DNA of 62,907 bases from a virus. The stretch covers positions 1 to 62,907 of the IMG/VR virus record IMGVR_UViG_3300017967_000020, one strand, 5' to 3'. Position 1 is the first letter of the stretch. Each line of letters begins with the position of its first letter. Under the pieces are notes generated by a model. That model had not been told where the DNA came from, did no database searches, and worked only from the letters and a program-made list of their open reading frames with translations. The position numbers were made by a program, and so were the translations under genes. Shown here in pieces: positions 8,227-16,766 of the stretch.

Positions 8227-8781
8227 ATGGCTACAACATTAGAAATTGTAAAAGGAATTCATCAAGCAGCAGCAAATGCTTATGATGGCTCTCATGATGA
8301 GAGATTTACAGGCAAAGATCTTGCAAAAGAAATCGGATTGCGTAGAGAAGAAGGGTGTGCGATCAAGGACTCAAGAGTTATTGACGGCTTCAATGTAAAA
8401 GTATCTGGTAACGAATTGCATATTATCTATCATACAGAAGTTACAGCAAAAGAATCTCACAACGCTCAATTGGAATCCGACATTGAACAAAGCATTGCTG
8501 ACATTGTAAAGTTTCTTAAGAAGGAATACAGAAAGGTTGCTGAAGGTTCTTTATCGTTAGGTAAGCCAGAAGAGATTGAAATACGTATGGAGTACATCTC
8601 TAGACAAAGAGTGTCAATTATTGCTAAACAACGTTTTGTTATTAGTGGGATTGACGCAGAACAAAACAACTCTCCTGAGTCCCAAGAAGATCGTTTGGAT
8701 AAATCAATTAAAGATTTTCTTTCTATGGGAAGAGAGCAAGCCAAGAAGCCTTCAAACTACACAGCGAAAAATGAGCAATAA
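8227..8781 (+). CDS. Conserved protein upstream of large terminase, unknown
   Basis: This 184-residue soluble protein has an N-terminal helical part (EIVKGIHQAAANAYDG), a beta-rich centre and a helix-rich acidic C-terminus. It overlaps the terminase start by one base (TAATG). The position before the large terminase is where T4 has the small terminase gp16, and the length is comparable (T4 gp16 is about 164 residues). I see no helix-turn-helix or oligomerisation motif that proves this, however. Similar proteins occur at this site in marine myoviruses. It could be a small terminase or a head-associated protein. Confidence 0.45.
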   Translation: MATTLEIVKGIHQAAANAYDGSHDERFTGKDLAKEIGLRREEGCAIKDSRVIDGFNVKVSGNELHIIYHTEVTAKESHNAQLESDIEQSIADIVKFLKKEYRKVAEGSLSLGKPEEIEIRMEYISRQRVSIIAKQRFVISGIDAEQNNSPESQEDRLDKSIKDFLSMGREQAKKPSNYTAKNEQ

Positions 8782-10376
8782 TGATATCAAAACAGCAAGC
8801 CGTACAAGAAATTCTAAAGTGTGGCAAGTCTCAAGAGTACTTTGTCAATAACTTTTGCCGCATTCCACATGCGGTTCATGGTTTGGTGCGTTTCGATACA
8901 TACGACTTTCAAGACGAACTGCTAGATGATCTAGAGAAGTATCGCTTCAATGTTGTCCTTAAAGCAAGACAGATGGGTATTTCAACAATTGTTGCTGCTC
9001 ATATCTCTTGGCTAATGATGTTTCACAAGCATAAGAAGGTTCTTATCCTCTGTACCAAACTTGAGACAGCAAAGAACGTTGTTATCAAAGTGAAAGAGAT
9101 GGTAAAAAGTCTGCCTGATTGGATGCAAATTGCAAAGATCACAGTCGACAACAGAACCTCATTCGAACTATCAAATGGCTCTTGGATCAAGGCTTCTTCT
9201 ACATCAGGAGATGCAGGACGTTCGGAAGCACTTTCTTTGCTTGTTCTTGACGAGGCTGCTTTCATTCCTGACATGGAAGAGTTATGGACTGGTATATATC
9301 CTACAATCTCTACAGGGGGACGCTGTATTGCCCTCTCAACGCCTAATGGTGTTGGTAACTGGTTTCACACCACCTATGTCGATGCAGTATCTGGAGTGAA
9401 CGCTTTCAAGCCCACAGTACTACACTGGAGTAGGCATCCGGATAGAGATAAGGAGTGGTTCGAAAATGAAACTAAAAATCTATCTCCGAGACAAATCGCA
9501 CAAGAGTATGAGTGTAACTTCAATGCTTCTGGTGAGACTGTTATTGCTCCTGATGATATTGAAAGAATTGAGAAGATGGTTTGTGAGCCAAAGCACAAAG
9601 TAGGGTATGATAGGAATTATTGGATTTGGGAAGAGTGCCAAGATGGAAAGAAGTATGTATTGGTGGCTGACGTTGCAAGGGGTGATGGGGCTGACTATTC
9701 TGTATTCCACGTTGTCAATACGGATACAATGGAAATCGTTGCAGAATATAAAGGAAAGCCAAACATTGATGACTTTGCAAATATGCTTTACTCGGCAGGT
9801 AGAGAATATGGTGAATGCTTACTGGTGGTTGAGAACAATAATATCGGATATTCAGTTCTTGAGAAGCTAATCGAGATGGAATATCCAAATATTTATTTCA
9901 GTGTCAAAGGATCAGGCGAGTACATAGAGCAGGTTTCTGCGATAGGAAACCAAAGTGCTGTTCCGGGCTTTACAACATCTATGAAAACTCGTCCATTAAT
10001 TATTGCCAAATTAGAGGAGTTCGTCAGAAATAAACTAATTACTATAAAATCTTTACGTTTATTGAATGAATTAAAGACTTTTGTGTGGTATTTGGGAAAA
10101 CCTCAAGCCATGAAAGGATATAACGATGATTTGGTAATGGCACTGGCTATTGCTTGTTGGGTTAGAGACACAGCAATCATCGCTTCCAAAAGGGGAGAGG
10201 AGTTGCAAAAAGCTATGCTAAATTCAATGGTTTACACAAATACAGTTTTGAACACAAATATCAGAGGGCAACAAGGCTATAACAAAACTAATGCTACTTT
10301 CGATCCAGCACCACAAGGAAGTCTTGAAGAACATAGGCGTAATTTAGATAAATTTAGTTGGATATTCAAAGGATAA
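8781..10376 (+). CDS. Terminase large subunit (gp17-like)
   Basis: This is a 531-residue packaging motor. The ATPase half has a Walker A-like KARQMGIST at 61-69 and Walker B LLVLDEAAF with D157 and E158. The coupling segment ALSTPNGVGNWFH follows at about 184-196. The nuclease half has an RNase H-type active site: ADVARGDGADYS with D297, VVENNN with E351, and NDDLVMALA with D449/D450. It pumps DNA through the portal encoded next door and cuts headful genomes. Length and motif spacing match T4 gp17. The ATG overlaps the preceding stop by one base. Confidence 0.95.
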   Translation: MISKQQAVQEILKCGKSQEYFVNNFCRIPHAVHGLVRFDTYDFQDELLDDLEKYRFNVVLKARQMGISTIVAAHISWLMMFHKHKKVLILCTKLETAKNVVIKVKEMVKSLPDWMQIAKITVDNRTSFELSNGSWIKASSTSGDAGRSEALSLLVLDEAAFIPDMEELWTGIYPTISTGGRCIALSTPNGVGNWFHTTYVDAVSGVNAFKPTVLHWSRHPDRDKEWFENETKNLSPRQIAQEYECNFNASGETVIAPDDIERIEKMVCEPKHKVGYDRNYWIWEECQDGKKYVLVADVARGDGADYSVFHVVNTDTMEIVAEYKGKPNIDDFANMLYSAGREYGECLLVVENNNIGYSVLEKLIEMEYPNIYFSVKGSGEYIEQVSAIGNQSAVPGFTTSMKTRPLIIAKLEEFVRNKLITIKSLRLLNELKTFVWYLGKPQAMKGYNDDLVMALAIACWVRDTAIIASKRGEELQKAMLNSMVYTNTVLNTNIRGQQGYNKTNATFDPAPQGSLEEHRRNLDKFSWIFKG

Positions 10377-10381
10377 AGACA

Positions 10382-12322
10382 ATGGCTGACAAGAAAAAGA
10401 ACCCAAGAAACCCACAGAGTACTCTGTATAAAAGGTTGACAAAATTACTTTCATCTCCTATCGTCAATAGGCGAACACAGATGCAAAGACGTTATAAACG
10501 AGCAGATATGGACAAGTATAATTTCAATTCTGCTATGGGATTGGACTTTAAGAAGACTTCGTACAATCCATATGATAATATGACTGCAAATATCATGGCA
10601 AATCAAAATCGCTATGAAAGATATATGGACTTTGATCAAATGGAGTATACTCCTGAGATTGCTTCTGCTCTTGATATTTACGCAGATGAAATGACTACTT
10701 CTACAATGCTGTCTCCGATGTTGAACATAAAATGTCCAAATGACGAAATTAAAATGATTCTCAAAAATCTATATGAAGAGATTCTTAATGTAGATTTAAA
10801 TTTATTTGGCTGGAGTCGTTCATTGTGTAAGTTTGGCGATTTTATGTTATATCTAGACATTGATGCTACATTGGGGATTCGACATGCTATTTCTCTGCCT
10901 ATTGATGAGGTTGAAAGACTCGAGGGCGAAGACAAGACAAATCCTAATTATATTCAATATCAATGGAATTCTGGAGGTTTGACTTTTGAAAACTGGCAGA
11001 TCGCACATTTTAGAATTTTGGGCAATGACAAGTATGCTCCTTATGGAACATCAGTCCTTGAGCCTGCTAGAAGAATCTGGAGACAACTTACTTTATTGGA
11101 AGATGCCATGATGGCTTATCGTATTGTTCGTTCGCCAGAGAGAAGAGTGTTTTATATTGATGTTGGTAACATTGCCTCTCAAGATGTAGAACAATTTATG
11201 CAGCGTGTCACTACACAGATGAAAAGAAATCAATTAATTGATGCCAACACTGGACGTGTAGATCTACGCTACAACCCGTTATCCATCGATGAGGACTATT
11301 TCATTCCTGTTAGGGGTGGCAATAGCTCTAGGGTTGAATCATTGCCTGGTGGATCTTATACGGGCGATATTGATGATGTTAAATATTTGCGTGATAAATT
11401 ATTCTCCGCTCTCAAAGTTCCCATGTCTTACCTTTCCAGAGGAGATGGACAAACAGAAGATAAAGCAACACTTGCTCAGAAAGATATTCGTTTCGCAAGA
11501 ACCATTCAAAGACTACAAAGATCTGTAATCTCAGAATTAGAAAAGATTGGATTGGTTCATCTTTATACATTAGGTTATCGTGGTGATGATCTTATATCAT
11601 TTAAGTTGCTTTTAAACAATCCGTCAAAGATCGCAGAACTTCAGGAACTTGAACACTGGAAACAGAAATTTGATATTGCTGGTGCTGCTACTGAAGGCTT
11701 CTTCTCTAAGCGTTGGATCTCTGAAAATATTCTTGGAATGTCTGATGAAGAATTCTTAAGAAACCAGAGAGAAATGTTCTATGATAAGAAGATGGCTTCT
11801 ATGCTCGAGAAAGCTTCTGAGGAGGTTCCTGCCTCTGCTCCTGATACTGGAGCATCTGGTGGTGCCGGTGGCGGACTTGATCTCGGTGGCGGCGGCGGAG
11901 GCGCTGGTGGCGGACTTGATCTCGGCGGTGGTGATGCTGGAGGCGGAGAAGCACCTGCTGGTGACGCTGGTGGAGGTGCCGGCGGTGGAGACGAAGGTGG
12001 AGGAGCAGAATCCTCCTTACTCGCAGCACCGGGAAACAGAAGTCGTGATAAAGATGGCAAAGTATCCAGAGGTGACGGCAAAGGTAGAAGAAAGATTAAG
12101 CCTGTTAAAGATGCCGAAGCAGGTAGAGCAGCAAGAACAAATAGTACAAAAGCTGTCACTAATCCAATGAAAAGAATGTTCAGTGATCCTATCGCTAACA
12201 TCGTAAATACGGTATATGAATCGGAAGAAAAACAGATTTACGATAAAGAAGAGAAGCAACTATTTAATATTAGCCACGATTTGAAAGTGCTACTTGAAAG
12301 TATGGAGCCTAAAGAAAAATGA
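10382..12322 (+). CDS. Portal protein (gp20-like) with Gly-rich C-terminal insert
   Basis: The ATG at 10382 gives 646 residues; an in-frame TTG at 10358 lies inside the terminase gene and is unlikely. Residues up to about 480 read as a T4-type portal (EYTPEIASALDIYADE near the N-terminus, PERRVFYIDVGN, a Gly-rich crown loop, LRDKLFSALKVP). T4 gp20 is 524 residues; the extra length is a Gly/Ala/Asp low-complexity region (about 496-552) with two copies of GGGLDLGGG, then a basic stretch and a charged helix. It forms the dodecameric gate for packaging and nucleates prohead assembly. The next gene overlaps by four bases. Confidence 0.9.
   Translation: MADKKKNPRNPQSTLYKRLTKLLSSPIVNRRTQMQRRYKRADMDKYNFNSAMGLDFKKTSYNPYDNMTANIMANQNRYERYMDFDQMEYTPEIASALDIYADEMTTSTMLSPMLNIKCPNDEIKMILKNLYEEILNVDLNLFGWSRSLCKFGDFMLYLDIDATLGIRHAISLPIDEVERLEGEDKTNPNYIQYQWNSGGLTFENWQIAHFRILGNDKYAPYGTSVLEPARRIWRQLTLLEDAMMAYRIVRSPERRVFYIDVGNIASQDVEQFMQRVTTQMKRNQLIDANTGRVDLRYNPLSIDEDYFIPVRGGNSSRVESLPGGSYTGDIDDVKYLRDKLFSALKVPMSYLSRGDGQTEDKATLAQKDIRFARTIQRLQRSVISELEKIGLVHLYTLGYRGDDLISFKLLLNNPSKIAELQELEHWKQKFDIAGAATEGFFSKRWISENILGMSDEEFLRNQREMFYDKKMASMLEKASEEVPASAPDTGASGGAGGGLDLGGGGGGAGGGLDLGGGDAGGGEAPAGDAGGGAGGGDEGGGAESSLLAAPGNRSRDKDGKVSRGDGKGRRKIKPVKDAEAGRAARTNSTKAVTNPMKRMFSDPIANIVNTVYESEEKQIYDKEEKQLFNISHDLKVLLESMEPKEK
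11867..11925 (+). repeat. 20-bp direct repeat inside portal gene
   Basis: GGTGGCGGACTTGATCTCGG occurs exactly at 11867-11886 and again at 11906-11925, encoding the duplicated GGGLDLGG. The surrounding 150 bp are GC-rich in an otherwise AT-rich genome, which favours slippage or repeat expansion. Confidence 0.8.
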
Positions 12323-13107
12323 AATACAATAAAAAAAGAAACACAGCGTTTTTATACGAAACGTTGATCTTAGAAATGACTAAGGCAGCGTTAAACAAAG
12401 ATGAAAAACGAAAGAATATTGCTTTTGATATTATTAAAGAAAACTTTGCAAAAAATTCTATTCTCGATGAAGAGCTAGATGCCTATCGCTCTGTCTTGGA
12501 AACCAAAGGCGCAACAAAAGACTGGGCAAACATGATTCTCAGAGAAGCACAAAGAACCTATCTTTCTCTGCATCCCGGACATGTGTTTAGTCAACAGACA
12601 CATGTAATCAACAGAATAAATAAAGAACTGGGCAAAGATACTTTTAGTAACTTTACGCCAAACTATAAATCTTTGGCAACAATTGGGCAGTTATTTAGTG
12701 TCAAAACACCGGTAAAAACAAGAGTTATATTGGAAAGTAACTTGATCGAGGAAATGACTAGCCAAGAAGAAACTATGGCAGTAGAACCTGTAGATAATTT
12801 GGTTCTTAAAATGTTTGTTGAAAAATTCAATGAAAAATATGATGATCTATTAGAAGAACAAAAAGATCTTTTATTTAAATATATCTTTTCATTTGCAGAT
12901 GATGGTATGGGATTAAAGATTGCAATTAATGAAGAAATTTATAGAATGAAAAAAATTATCTCAAAAAATAAAACTTCTATACCTGAATTATCTGATAAGT
13001 TTGATTCGTTAGATGTTATGTTAGAATCTTTCTCAAAGCAATCAATTAATGACAATATGTTATTAAAGGTTATGAAGACTCAAGAATTTTGTAAGGAATT
13101 AATCTAA
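12319..13107 (+). CDS. Conserved hypothetical protein of the prohead module
   Basis: This is a 262-residue soluble, mostly helical protein with no signal peptide or membrane segment. The start MKYNKKRNTAFLYETLILEM is basic then helical. It overlaps the portal gene by four bases and the next gene by one base, so it is translated with the portal. Position between portal and prohead protease suggests a head-assembly role (T4 has the core proteins gp67/gp68 there), but it is far larger than those and lacks a clear leader. Function unknown. Confidence 0.45.
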   Translation: MKYNKKRNTAFLYETLILEMTKAALNKDEKRKNIAFDIIKENFAKNSILDEELDAYRSVLETKGATKDWANMILREAQRTYLSLHPGHVFSQQTHVINRINKELGKDTFSNFTPNYKSLATIGQLFSVKTPVKTRVILESNLIEEMTSQEETMAVEPVDNLVLKMFVEKFNEKYDDLLEEQKDLLFKYIFSFADDGMGLKIAINEEIYRMKKIISKNKTSIPELSDKFDSLDVMLESFSKQSINDNMLLKVMKTQEFCKELI

Positions 13108-13694
13108 TGTCAATTAAAGTATTTGTAGGCGAGAAATCTATCTCTAGGGAAGCCAATAAACTAAAAGACTACAAGTTTTCTCTTGATATGAGGCAGACAC
13201 TTGGTGGAGACTATGTCGTTTATGATCACCCAGATATTGATATTGTTATTATGCCAAAAATGAAGAAGGTTGTTGCATTCCCTAAAGATAAAATATCTGA
13301 TTTGACATATGACACAGAATCTAGATTATTTGATTTTATGTGTAAGAAAGGAGTTGTAGCAAGAGACTCGGTTCAAGGAGGGAATGTTTATGCCTCATTA
13401 CAAGGATTATTTGAAACTCCTCCAGAGCCAAAAGGAAAGCAAGGAGAAGAGCCACAAGATGCTTTGGATCCATTACAGCCAATATTATTTGTTGTTGGAA
13501 AATTTATTGAAATGGAAAAGCCAAGATACGAATATTTAAAAAGAATGGATGAGGAAGAAGAAGAATGGCTTACAGAGCCAACAGATGGAAACTCAACAGA
13601 GTTAGGTGAAGTTCCTCATGCCAGAGAGAAAGGTACAATTCGCCCTGGAATATATTACCAATCATATATGCATAACAGATTTTACAGGAGATAG
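13107..13694 (+). CDS. Hypothetical protein in prohead module
   Basis: This is a 195-residue protein. The first half appears beta-rich (IKVFVGEKSISREANKLKDY, DYVVYDHPDIDIVIMP). A Pro/Gly-rich linker (PPEPKGKQGEEP) and an acidic stretch ending in a basic aromatic tail follow. No recognised family. Tight coupling to the genes on both sides places it in the same late transcript as the portal, so a head-assembly or virion role is likely but unproven. Confidence 0.4.
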   Translation: MSIKVFVGEKSISREANKLKDYKFSLDMRQTLGGDYVVYDHPDIDIVIMPKMKKVVAFPKDKISDLTYDTESRLFDFMCKKGVVARDSVQGGNVYASLQGLFETPPEPKGKQGEEPQDALDPLQPILFVVGKFIEMEKPRYEYLKRMDEEEEEWLTEPTDGNSTELGEVPHAREKGTIRPGIYYQSYMHNRFYRR

Positions 13695-13697
13695 ACT

Positions 13698-14513
13698 GTG
13701 AAAGAGTTGTTAAAAGAATGGAAACAATATTCCGAATATCATGAATTATTTGAGCGCCAAGAGTACATTGAGCTTGCATTAGGGATCAAGCCATTATTGA
13801 ATGAGAATGGTGGATCATACTATACTTCAGAAATGAAGGATCAGATCATTGAAGAGCATCTACTGTTTGAAGGGTTCTTTGATAGATTTAATCCTATTGC
13901 TGCAATCAAAAAGTATGGCGAAGAAGTTGGATCTTTATTTACGACTTTGTACGATGTCATCAAGAATCCTAAATATATACCTGATTTTGTTTCTGCAATA
14001 ATTAAAGAAATCTTAAACGATTGGAAAAGAAAAATAAATTCTGTCGTAACTTGGCTAGAAGGAAAGAACATGCCAACGTTTGCTGCTGGATTAAAAAAGA
14101 TTGTAGGTGGAATAAACTCTATTATTAATATGCAAGTTAATTGGAAGAAAGCTGTTCTTATCACTGGTGTTGTTGTCGGGGTTTCTTATCTTTTTGAGAA
14201 ACTAAAAGATGTTGGACTAGATATTCTTGGTGGGATTGGAGACGTCAAAGATAAAGTATTGGAAGCTGCTGAAAATTTCATAACTACAGAATTTCCCAAG
14301 ATTGTGACTAGTCTATATGGAAAAGCTGCACTTGCGGCATCATTAGGATTTCTTGGATGGATTGCAGCCGCTATAGCAGTCATAAAGGTTGTGAACTTAG
14401 CAAAAGACGCTCTTAAGCCGATGTTCGCAAAGTTTAAGCTTTTGAGTCAAAGAAGAGATGACAGAGAGAAGACTGCACAAGATGGCATACTTAGACTAGA
14501 AAACAAGGATTAA
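13698..14513 (+). CDS. Membrane-active candidate internal head protein
   Basis: A GTG start at 13698 with GGAG at 13687-13690 gives 271 residues. The N-terminus (MKELLKEWKQYSEYHELFER) is an amphipathic helix reminiscent of the short leaders elsewhere in the window. A prohead-protease-type site LFE58/G59 follows. Two hydrophobic helices lie at about 155-173 (AVLITGVVVGVSYLF) and 212-235 (AALAASLGFLGWIAAAIAVI). A protein with a head-type cleavage site and hydrophobic helices would fit a packaged protein released into the host envelope at infection. This is inference; a plain membrane protein is the alternative. Confidence 0.4.
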   Translation: MKELLKEWKQYSEYHELFERQEYIELALGIKPLLNENGGSYYTSEMKDQIIEEHLLFEGFFDRFNPIAAIKKYGEEVGSLFTTLYDVIKNPKYIPDFVSAIIKEILNDWKRKINSVVTWLEGKNMPTFAAGLKKIVGGINSIINMQVNWKKAVLITGVVVGVSYLFEKLKDVGLDILGGIGDVKDKVLEAAENFITTEFPKIVTSLYGKAALAASLGFLGWIAAAIAVIKVVNLAKDALKPMFAKFKLLSQRRDDREKTAQDGILRLENKD

Positions 14514-14515
14514 AC

Positions 14516-14812
14516 GTGCAACTACTTTGGTTTATATTATCAGCCTATGGCTTGACGCAGATATTAGTCTATGGATCAATCTTTAAATCATTCAGGGACT
14601 ATGCCTTAAAATATACGAAACTTTTATCTTGTCCAATGTGTACAGGATTTTGGGTTGGAGTTATTTTATTCTTCCTTAATCCTTTTACAGAACTATTTAC
14701 ATTTGAAATAAATTTAGCAAATTTTTTAATTTGCGGCTGGTTATCGTCTGGGACTTCCTATATATTGTGTATGCTATTTGACGACGATGGCTTAAAAATT
14801 ATGAGGAAATAA
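14516..14812 (+). CDS. Small membrane protein with CPMCTGFWVG motif (DUF1360-like)
   Basis: A GTG start gives 98 residues with about three membrane segments and a central SCPMCTGFWVGV motif (residues ~38-49). The CPxCxxFWxG pattern is typical of small phage and bacterial membrane proteins of the DUF1360 type, whose function is unknown. It lies two bases after the preceding membrane gene and before the first short leader-like protein. The cysteine pair could bind metal or form a disulfide. Confidence 0.5.
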   Translation: MQLLWFILSAYGLTQILVYGSIFKSFRDYALKYTKLLSCPMCTGFWVGVILFFLNPFTELFTFEINLANFLICGWLSSGTSYILCMLFDDDGLKIMRK

Positions 14813-14813
14813 G

Positions 14814-14951
14814 ATGAATATTAAGATCCCCAAAAAAAGAGCAATGGAAATCATGAAAGAAGAGATCGAAAAGTTCTTGCAAGAAAACAAGAATGTCGAT
14901 AGAAAACTTTTGGAATCCTACATTTCAAAGACAACAGGAGAAAAGAAATGA
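14814..14951 (+). CDS. 45-residue prohead-core-like leader peptide gene
   Basis: This short gene starts at ATG 14814 and ends at TGA 14949-14951, overlapping the next ATG (ATGA). The product begins MNIKIPKKRAMEIMKEEIEK and continues FLQE24/N25, then a basic tail. The basic-amphipathic start with a hydrophobic-x-Glu site near residue 24 parallels the class A leaders. Small highly charged core proteins (T4 gp67, gp68) lie at the equivalent position before gp21. Coupling on both sides and the leader likeness support a real gene. Confidence 0.45.
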   Translation: MNIKIPKKRAMEIMKEEIEKFLQENKNVDRKLLESYISKTTGEKK

Positions 14952-15406
14952 GAGTTACAAAATCTTATATTAAACAACTTGTAAAAGAAGAACTTACTAA
15001 GGTTCTTAACGAGTCGGCTCCTACCGATTCTGCTAAAAAAATCATGAACTATCTTAAAGATGTTTATGTTTTGCCAGATGATGAAGAGCATTTTAATGAT
15101 TTGTCATCTCATATGGGAGGTTTTCCACCAACTTTCGAAGAATTAAAAGCAAAAATCGAAAGAGAAACAGGGGAACCATATGCTAAAGTGTTATCCTTCC
15201 TTAAAACAATGCGCTCTGACACATACGATAGAATTGATTCAGAATATTTAGGAAAGCATGATCAGTACGATACTGCAAAACCATTCTCATATGGCGACAA
15301 GTCAGATCCCGGCGACTGGAAGAAAAAGAAACGTGCTGCTGCAGGAAGAAGGTATGGTGTCGGCGATGCTATCAAACGAGGTACTCTCAAGGAGACTGAA
15401 AAATGA
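14948..15406 (+). CDS. Class A leader protein, predicted internal-head cargo
   Basis: This is a 152-residue protein opening with MRVTKSYIKQLVKEEL and a good gp21-type site LNE22/S23. The mature part is acidic and helical (NYLKDVYVLPDDEEHF), ending in a Lys/Arg-rich tail (KKKKRAAAGRRYG) that could contact DNA. It is followed immediately by a second leader gene (ATG overlap at 15403) and then by the prohead protease, which suits substrates of that protease. Cargo identity is unknown; a scaffold-core role cannot be excluded. Confidence 0.5.
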   Translation: MRVTKSYIKQLVKEELTKVLNESAPTDSAKKIMNYLKDVYVLPDDEEHFNDLSSHMGGFPPTFEELKAKIERETGEPYAKVLSFLKTMRSDTYDRIDSEYLGKHDQYDTAKPFSYGDKSDPGDWKKKKRAAAGRRYGVGDAIKRGTLKETEK

Positions 15407-16101
15407 AAGTAACAAAATCTTATATTAAAAGAATTATCAAAGAAGAGTTAACTCAGGTTATCAAAGAATTCGATCTAGATGCCTTTGACTCAGATACAGG
15501 CGCAGGAGAGTCTGATGAAGAAAGATGGATAAGAGAAAGAGAAGAAGACTTTGCTGACTTTATGAAGGAGGTGTTTGGTGCGTTTCACAATATCGCAACT
15601 AACGAAAAGGCAGCCGTCATCGCAGCAATGAATCTTCAGAGACAACCAGAATTGTTCAAGTCTTTTAATATTTTATACAAACTATTGTCTCAAATCGTAC
15701 AAGGAAACACAAACGTTGCGCTTCAAAAAGTAGATGAAGGATCTATCAAATGTCCTACGGGTGATGCTTTTGAGGAGTGCGCTGAAACAAAGATAAAAGA
15801 GTTCTACTCAGTCGATCCACTATTCAGTAAACTGGGTAGAGCAATAGAAAAGTTAGATTATGATTTTAGTAGTAGTTTTAGAGACTCATCTAAGGGCCCT
15901 TATTATGGTAGTGGCTTCTTGGCTGTTTCTAAGATTGCCCCAGATGATGATGCTAAGCAACGAAAAATTTATGAATACTTTAATAAGAATATTAAAAATA
16001 TTTATGAATTTATGTCTAGATATGGATTTAATCCTAGCAATTATGCAGGCGGCGATGTCAGATATCTAGAGGGCGGAATGTCAAAGAGAGGTGAAATATG
16101 A
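15403..16101 (+). CDS. Class A leader protein, predicted internal-head cargo
   Basis: This is a 232-residue protein starting MKVTKSYIKRIIKEEL with candidate cleavage IKE22/F23. The body is acidic (DSDTGAGESDEERW) then mainly helical, with a Cys pair (C120 and C128 by rough count) and an aromatic Gly-rich end. Nothing recognisable as an enzyme. It overlaps the 14948 gene at its start and the tiny ORF at 16098 at its end, upstream of the prohead protease. Leader likeness is directly visible; packaging into the head is inferred. Confidence 0.5.
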   Translation: MKVTKSYIKRIIKEELTQVIKEFDLDAFDSDTGAGESDEERWIREREEDFADFMKEVFGAFHNIATNEKAAVIAAMNLQRQPELFKSFNILYKLLSQIVQGNTNVALQKVDEGSIKCPTGDAFEECAETKIKEFYSVDPLFSKLGRAIEKLDYDFSSSFRDSSKGPYYGSGFLAVSKIAPDDDAKQRKIYEYFNKNIKNIYEFMSRYGFNPSNYAGGDVRYLEGGMSKRGEI

Positions 16102-16151
16102 TGATTAGATGGATGCTACAACCAGTAAGAAGATGTAAGAACGGGTGTTGA
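16098..16151 (+). CDS. Possible 17-residue peptide before prohead protease
   Basis: An ATG overlapping the previous TGA opens a 17-codon frame, MMIRWMLQPVRRCKNGC, ending 3 bp before the gp21 start. It fills a gap that has no other gene and would couple translation of the protease to upstream genes. Its short length and lack of a dedicated ribosome site make it weak as a functional peptide. Confidence 0.2.
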   Translation: MMIRWMLQPVRRCKNGC

Positions 16152-16154
16152 CGT

Positions 16155-16766
16155 ATGAGTAAAGTTTTATTAAGAGAATATTATGAATTATGTGAAGGCG
16201 GTGTTTGCCAAGACATGCTTACCGAAGCAGAAAAGAAATATGTTGCTAACGGTGGAATGATCTTGACAGGTAAACTGCAAGAAGCAGAAGTTCAGAATGG
16301 AAACGGAAGAGTGTATCCTAGAAAGATCCTCGAAAGAGAAATGAAGAACTATATGATGCTTGTTAAGGATAGGAGAGCATTGGGAGAGTTAGATCACCCA
16401 GATGATTCTGTTATCAATTTAAAGAATGCTTCACATATGGTTACAGACGCATGGTGGGATGGTAATAATGTTATGGGTAAAGTTAAAATCCTTAACACAC
16501 CGTCTGGCAAGATTTTACAACAACTTGTCAATGACGGTGTTAAGTTGGGTATTAGTAGTCGGGCTCTTGGTTCTGTCAATGAATCAGGAGGAAAAACGAT
16601 GGTACAAGAAGATCTTCAGCTTATTTGCTTTGATTTCGTTAGCGAGCCTTCTACTCCTAATGCATTTATGGCACTACAAGAAGCAAAAAATATCAGAATT
16701 GAAACAGATATTTTCGACAAGAAATATAAACTAAACAGAATGCTAAACGAAATTTTAGAGGATTAA
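16155..16766 (+). CDS. Prohead core protein protease (gp21-like)
   Basis: This 203-residue serine protease is of the T4 gp21 / herpesvirus-assemblin type. GELDHPDDS at 77-85 provides the His (H81) and LGISSRALGS at 131-140 provides the Ser (S134/S135). In T4 it sits in the prohead core, cuts after hydrophobic-x-Glu sites in the capsid protein, scaffold and internal proteins, then digests itself. Possible substrates here include gp23 (LRE59/A60), gp22 (LLE43/A44) and the leader proteins around it. Ends directly before the next ATG (TAA-ATG). Confidence 0.9.
   Translation: MSKVLLREYYELCEGGVCQDMLTEAEKKYVANGGMILTGKLQEAEVQNGNGRVYPRKILEREMKNYMMLVKDRRALGELDHPDDSVINLKNASHMVTDAWWDGNNVMGKVKILNTPSGKILQQLVNDGVKLGISSRALGSVNESGGKTMVQEDLQLICFDFVSEPSTPNAFMALQEAKNIRIETDIFDKKYKLNRMLNEILED

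Noticed and set aside
8576-8851. 91-codon + strand frame overlapping the end of the 8227 gene and the terminase start
   Set aside because: It overlaps two well-supported genes in another frame and has no ribosome site or conserved-looking segment.
11779-12201. 140-codon antisense Pro-rich frame opposite the portal insert
   Set aside because: It is the complement of the Gly-rich repeat (GGN gives NCC, Pro), not an independent protein.
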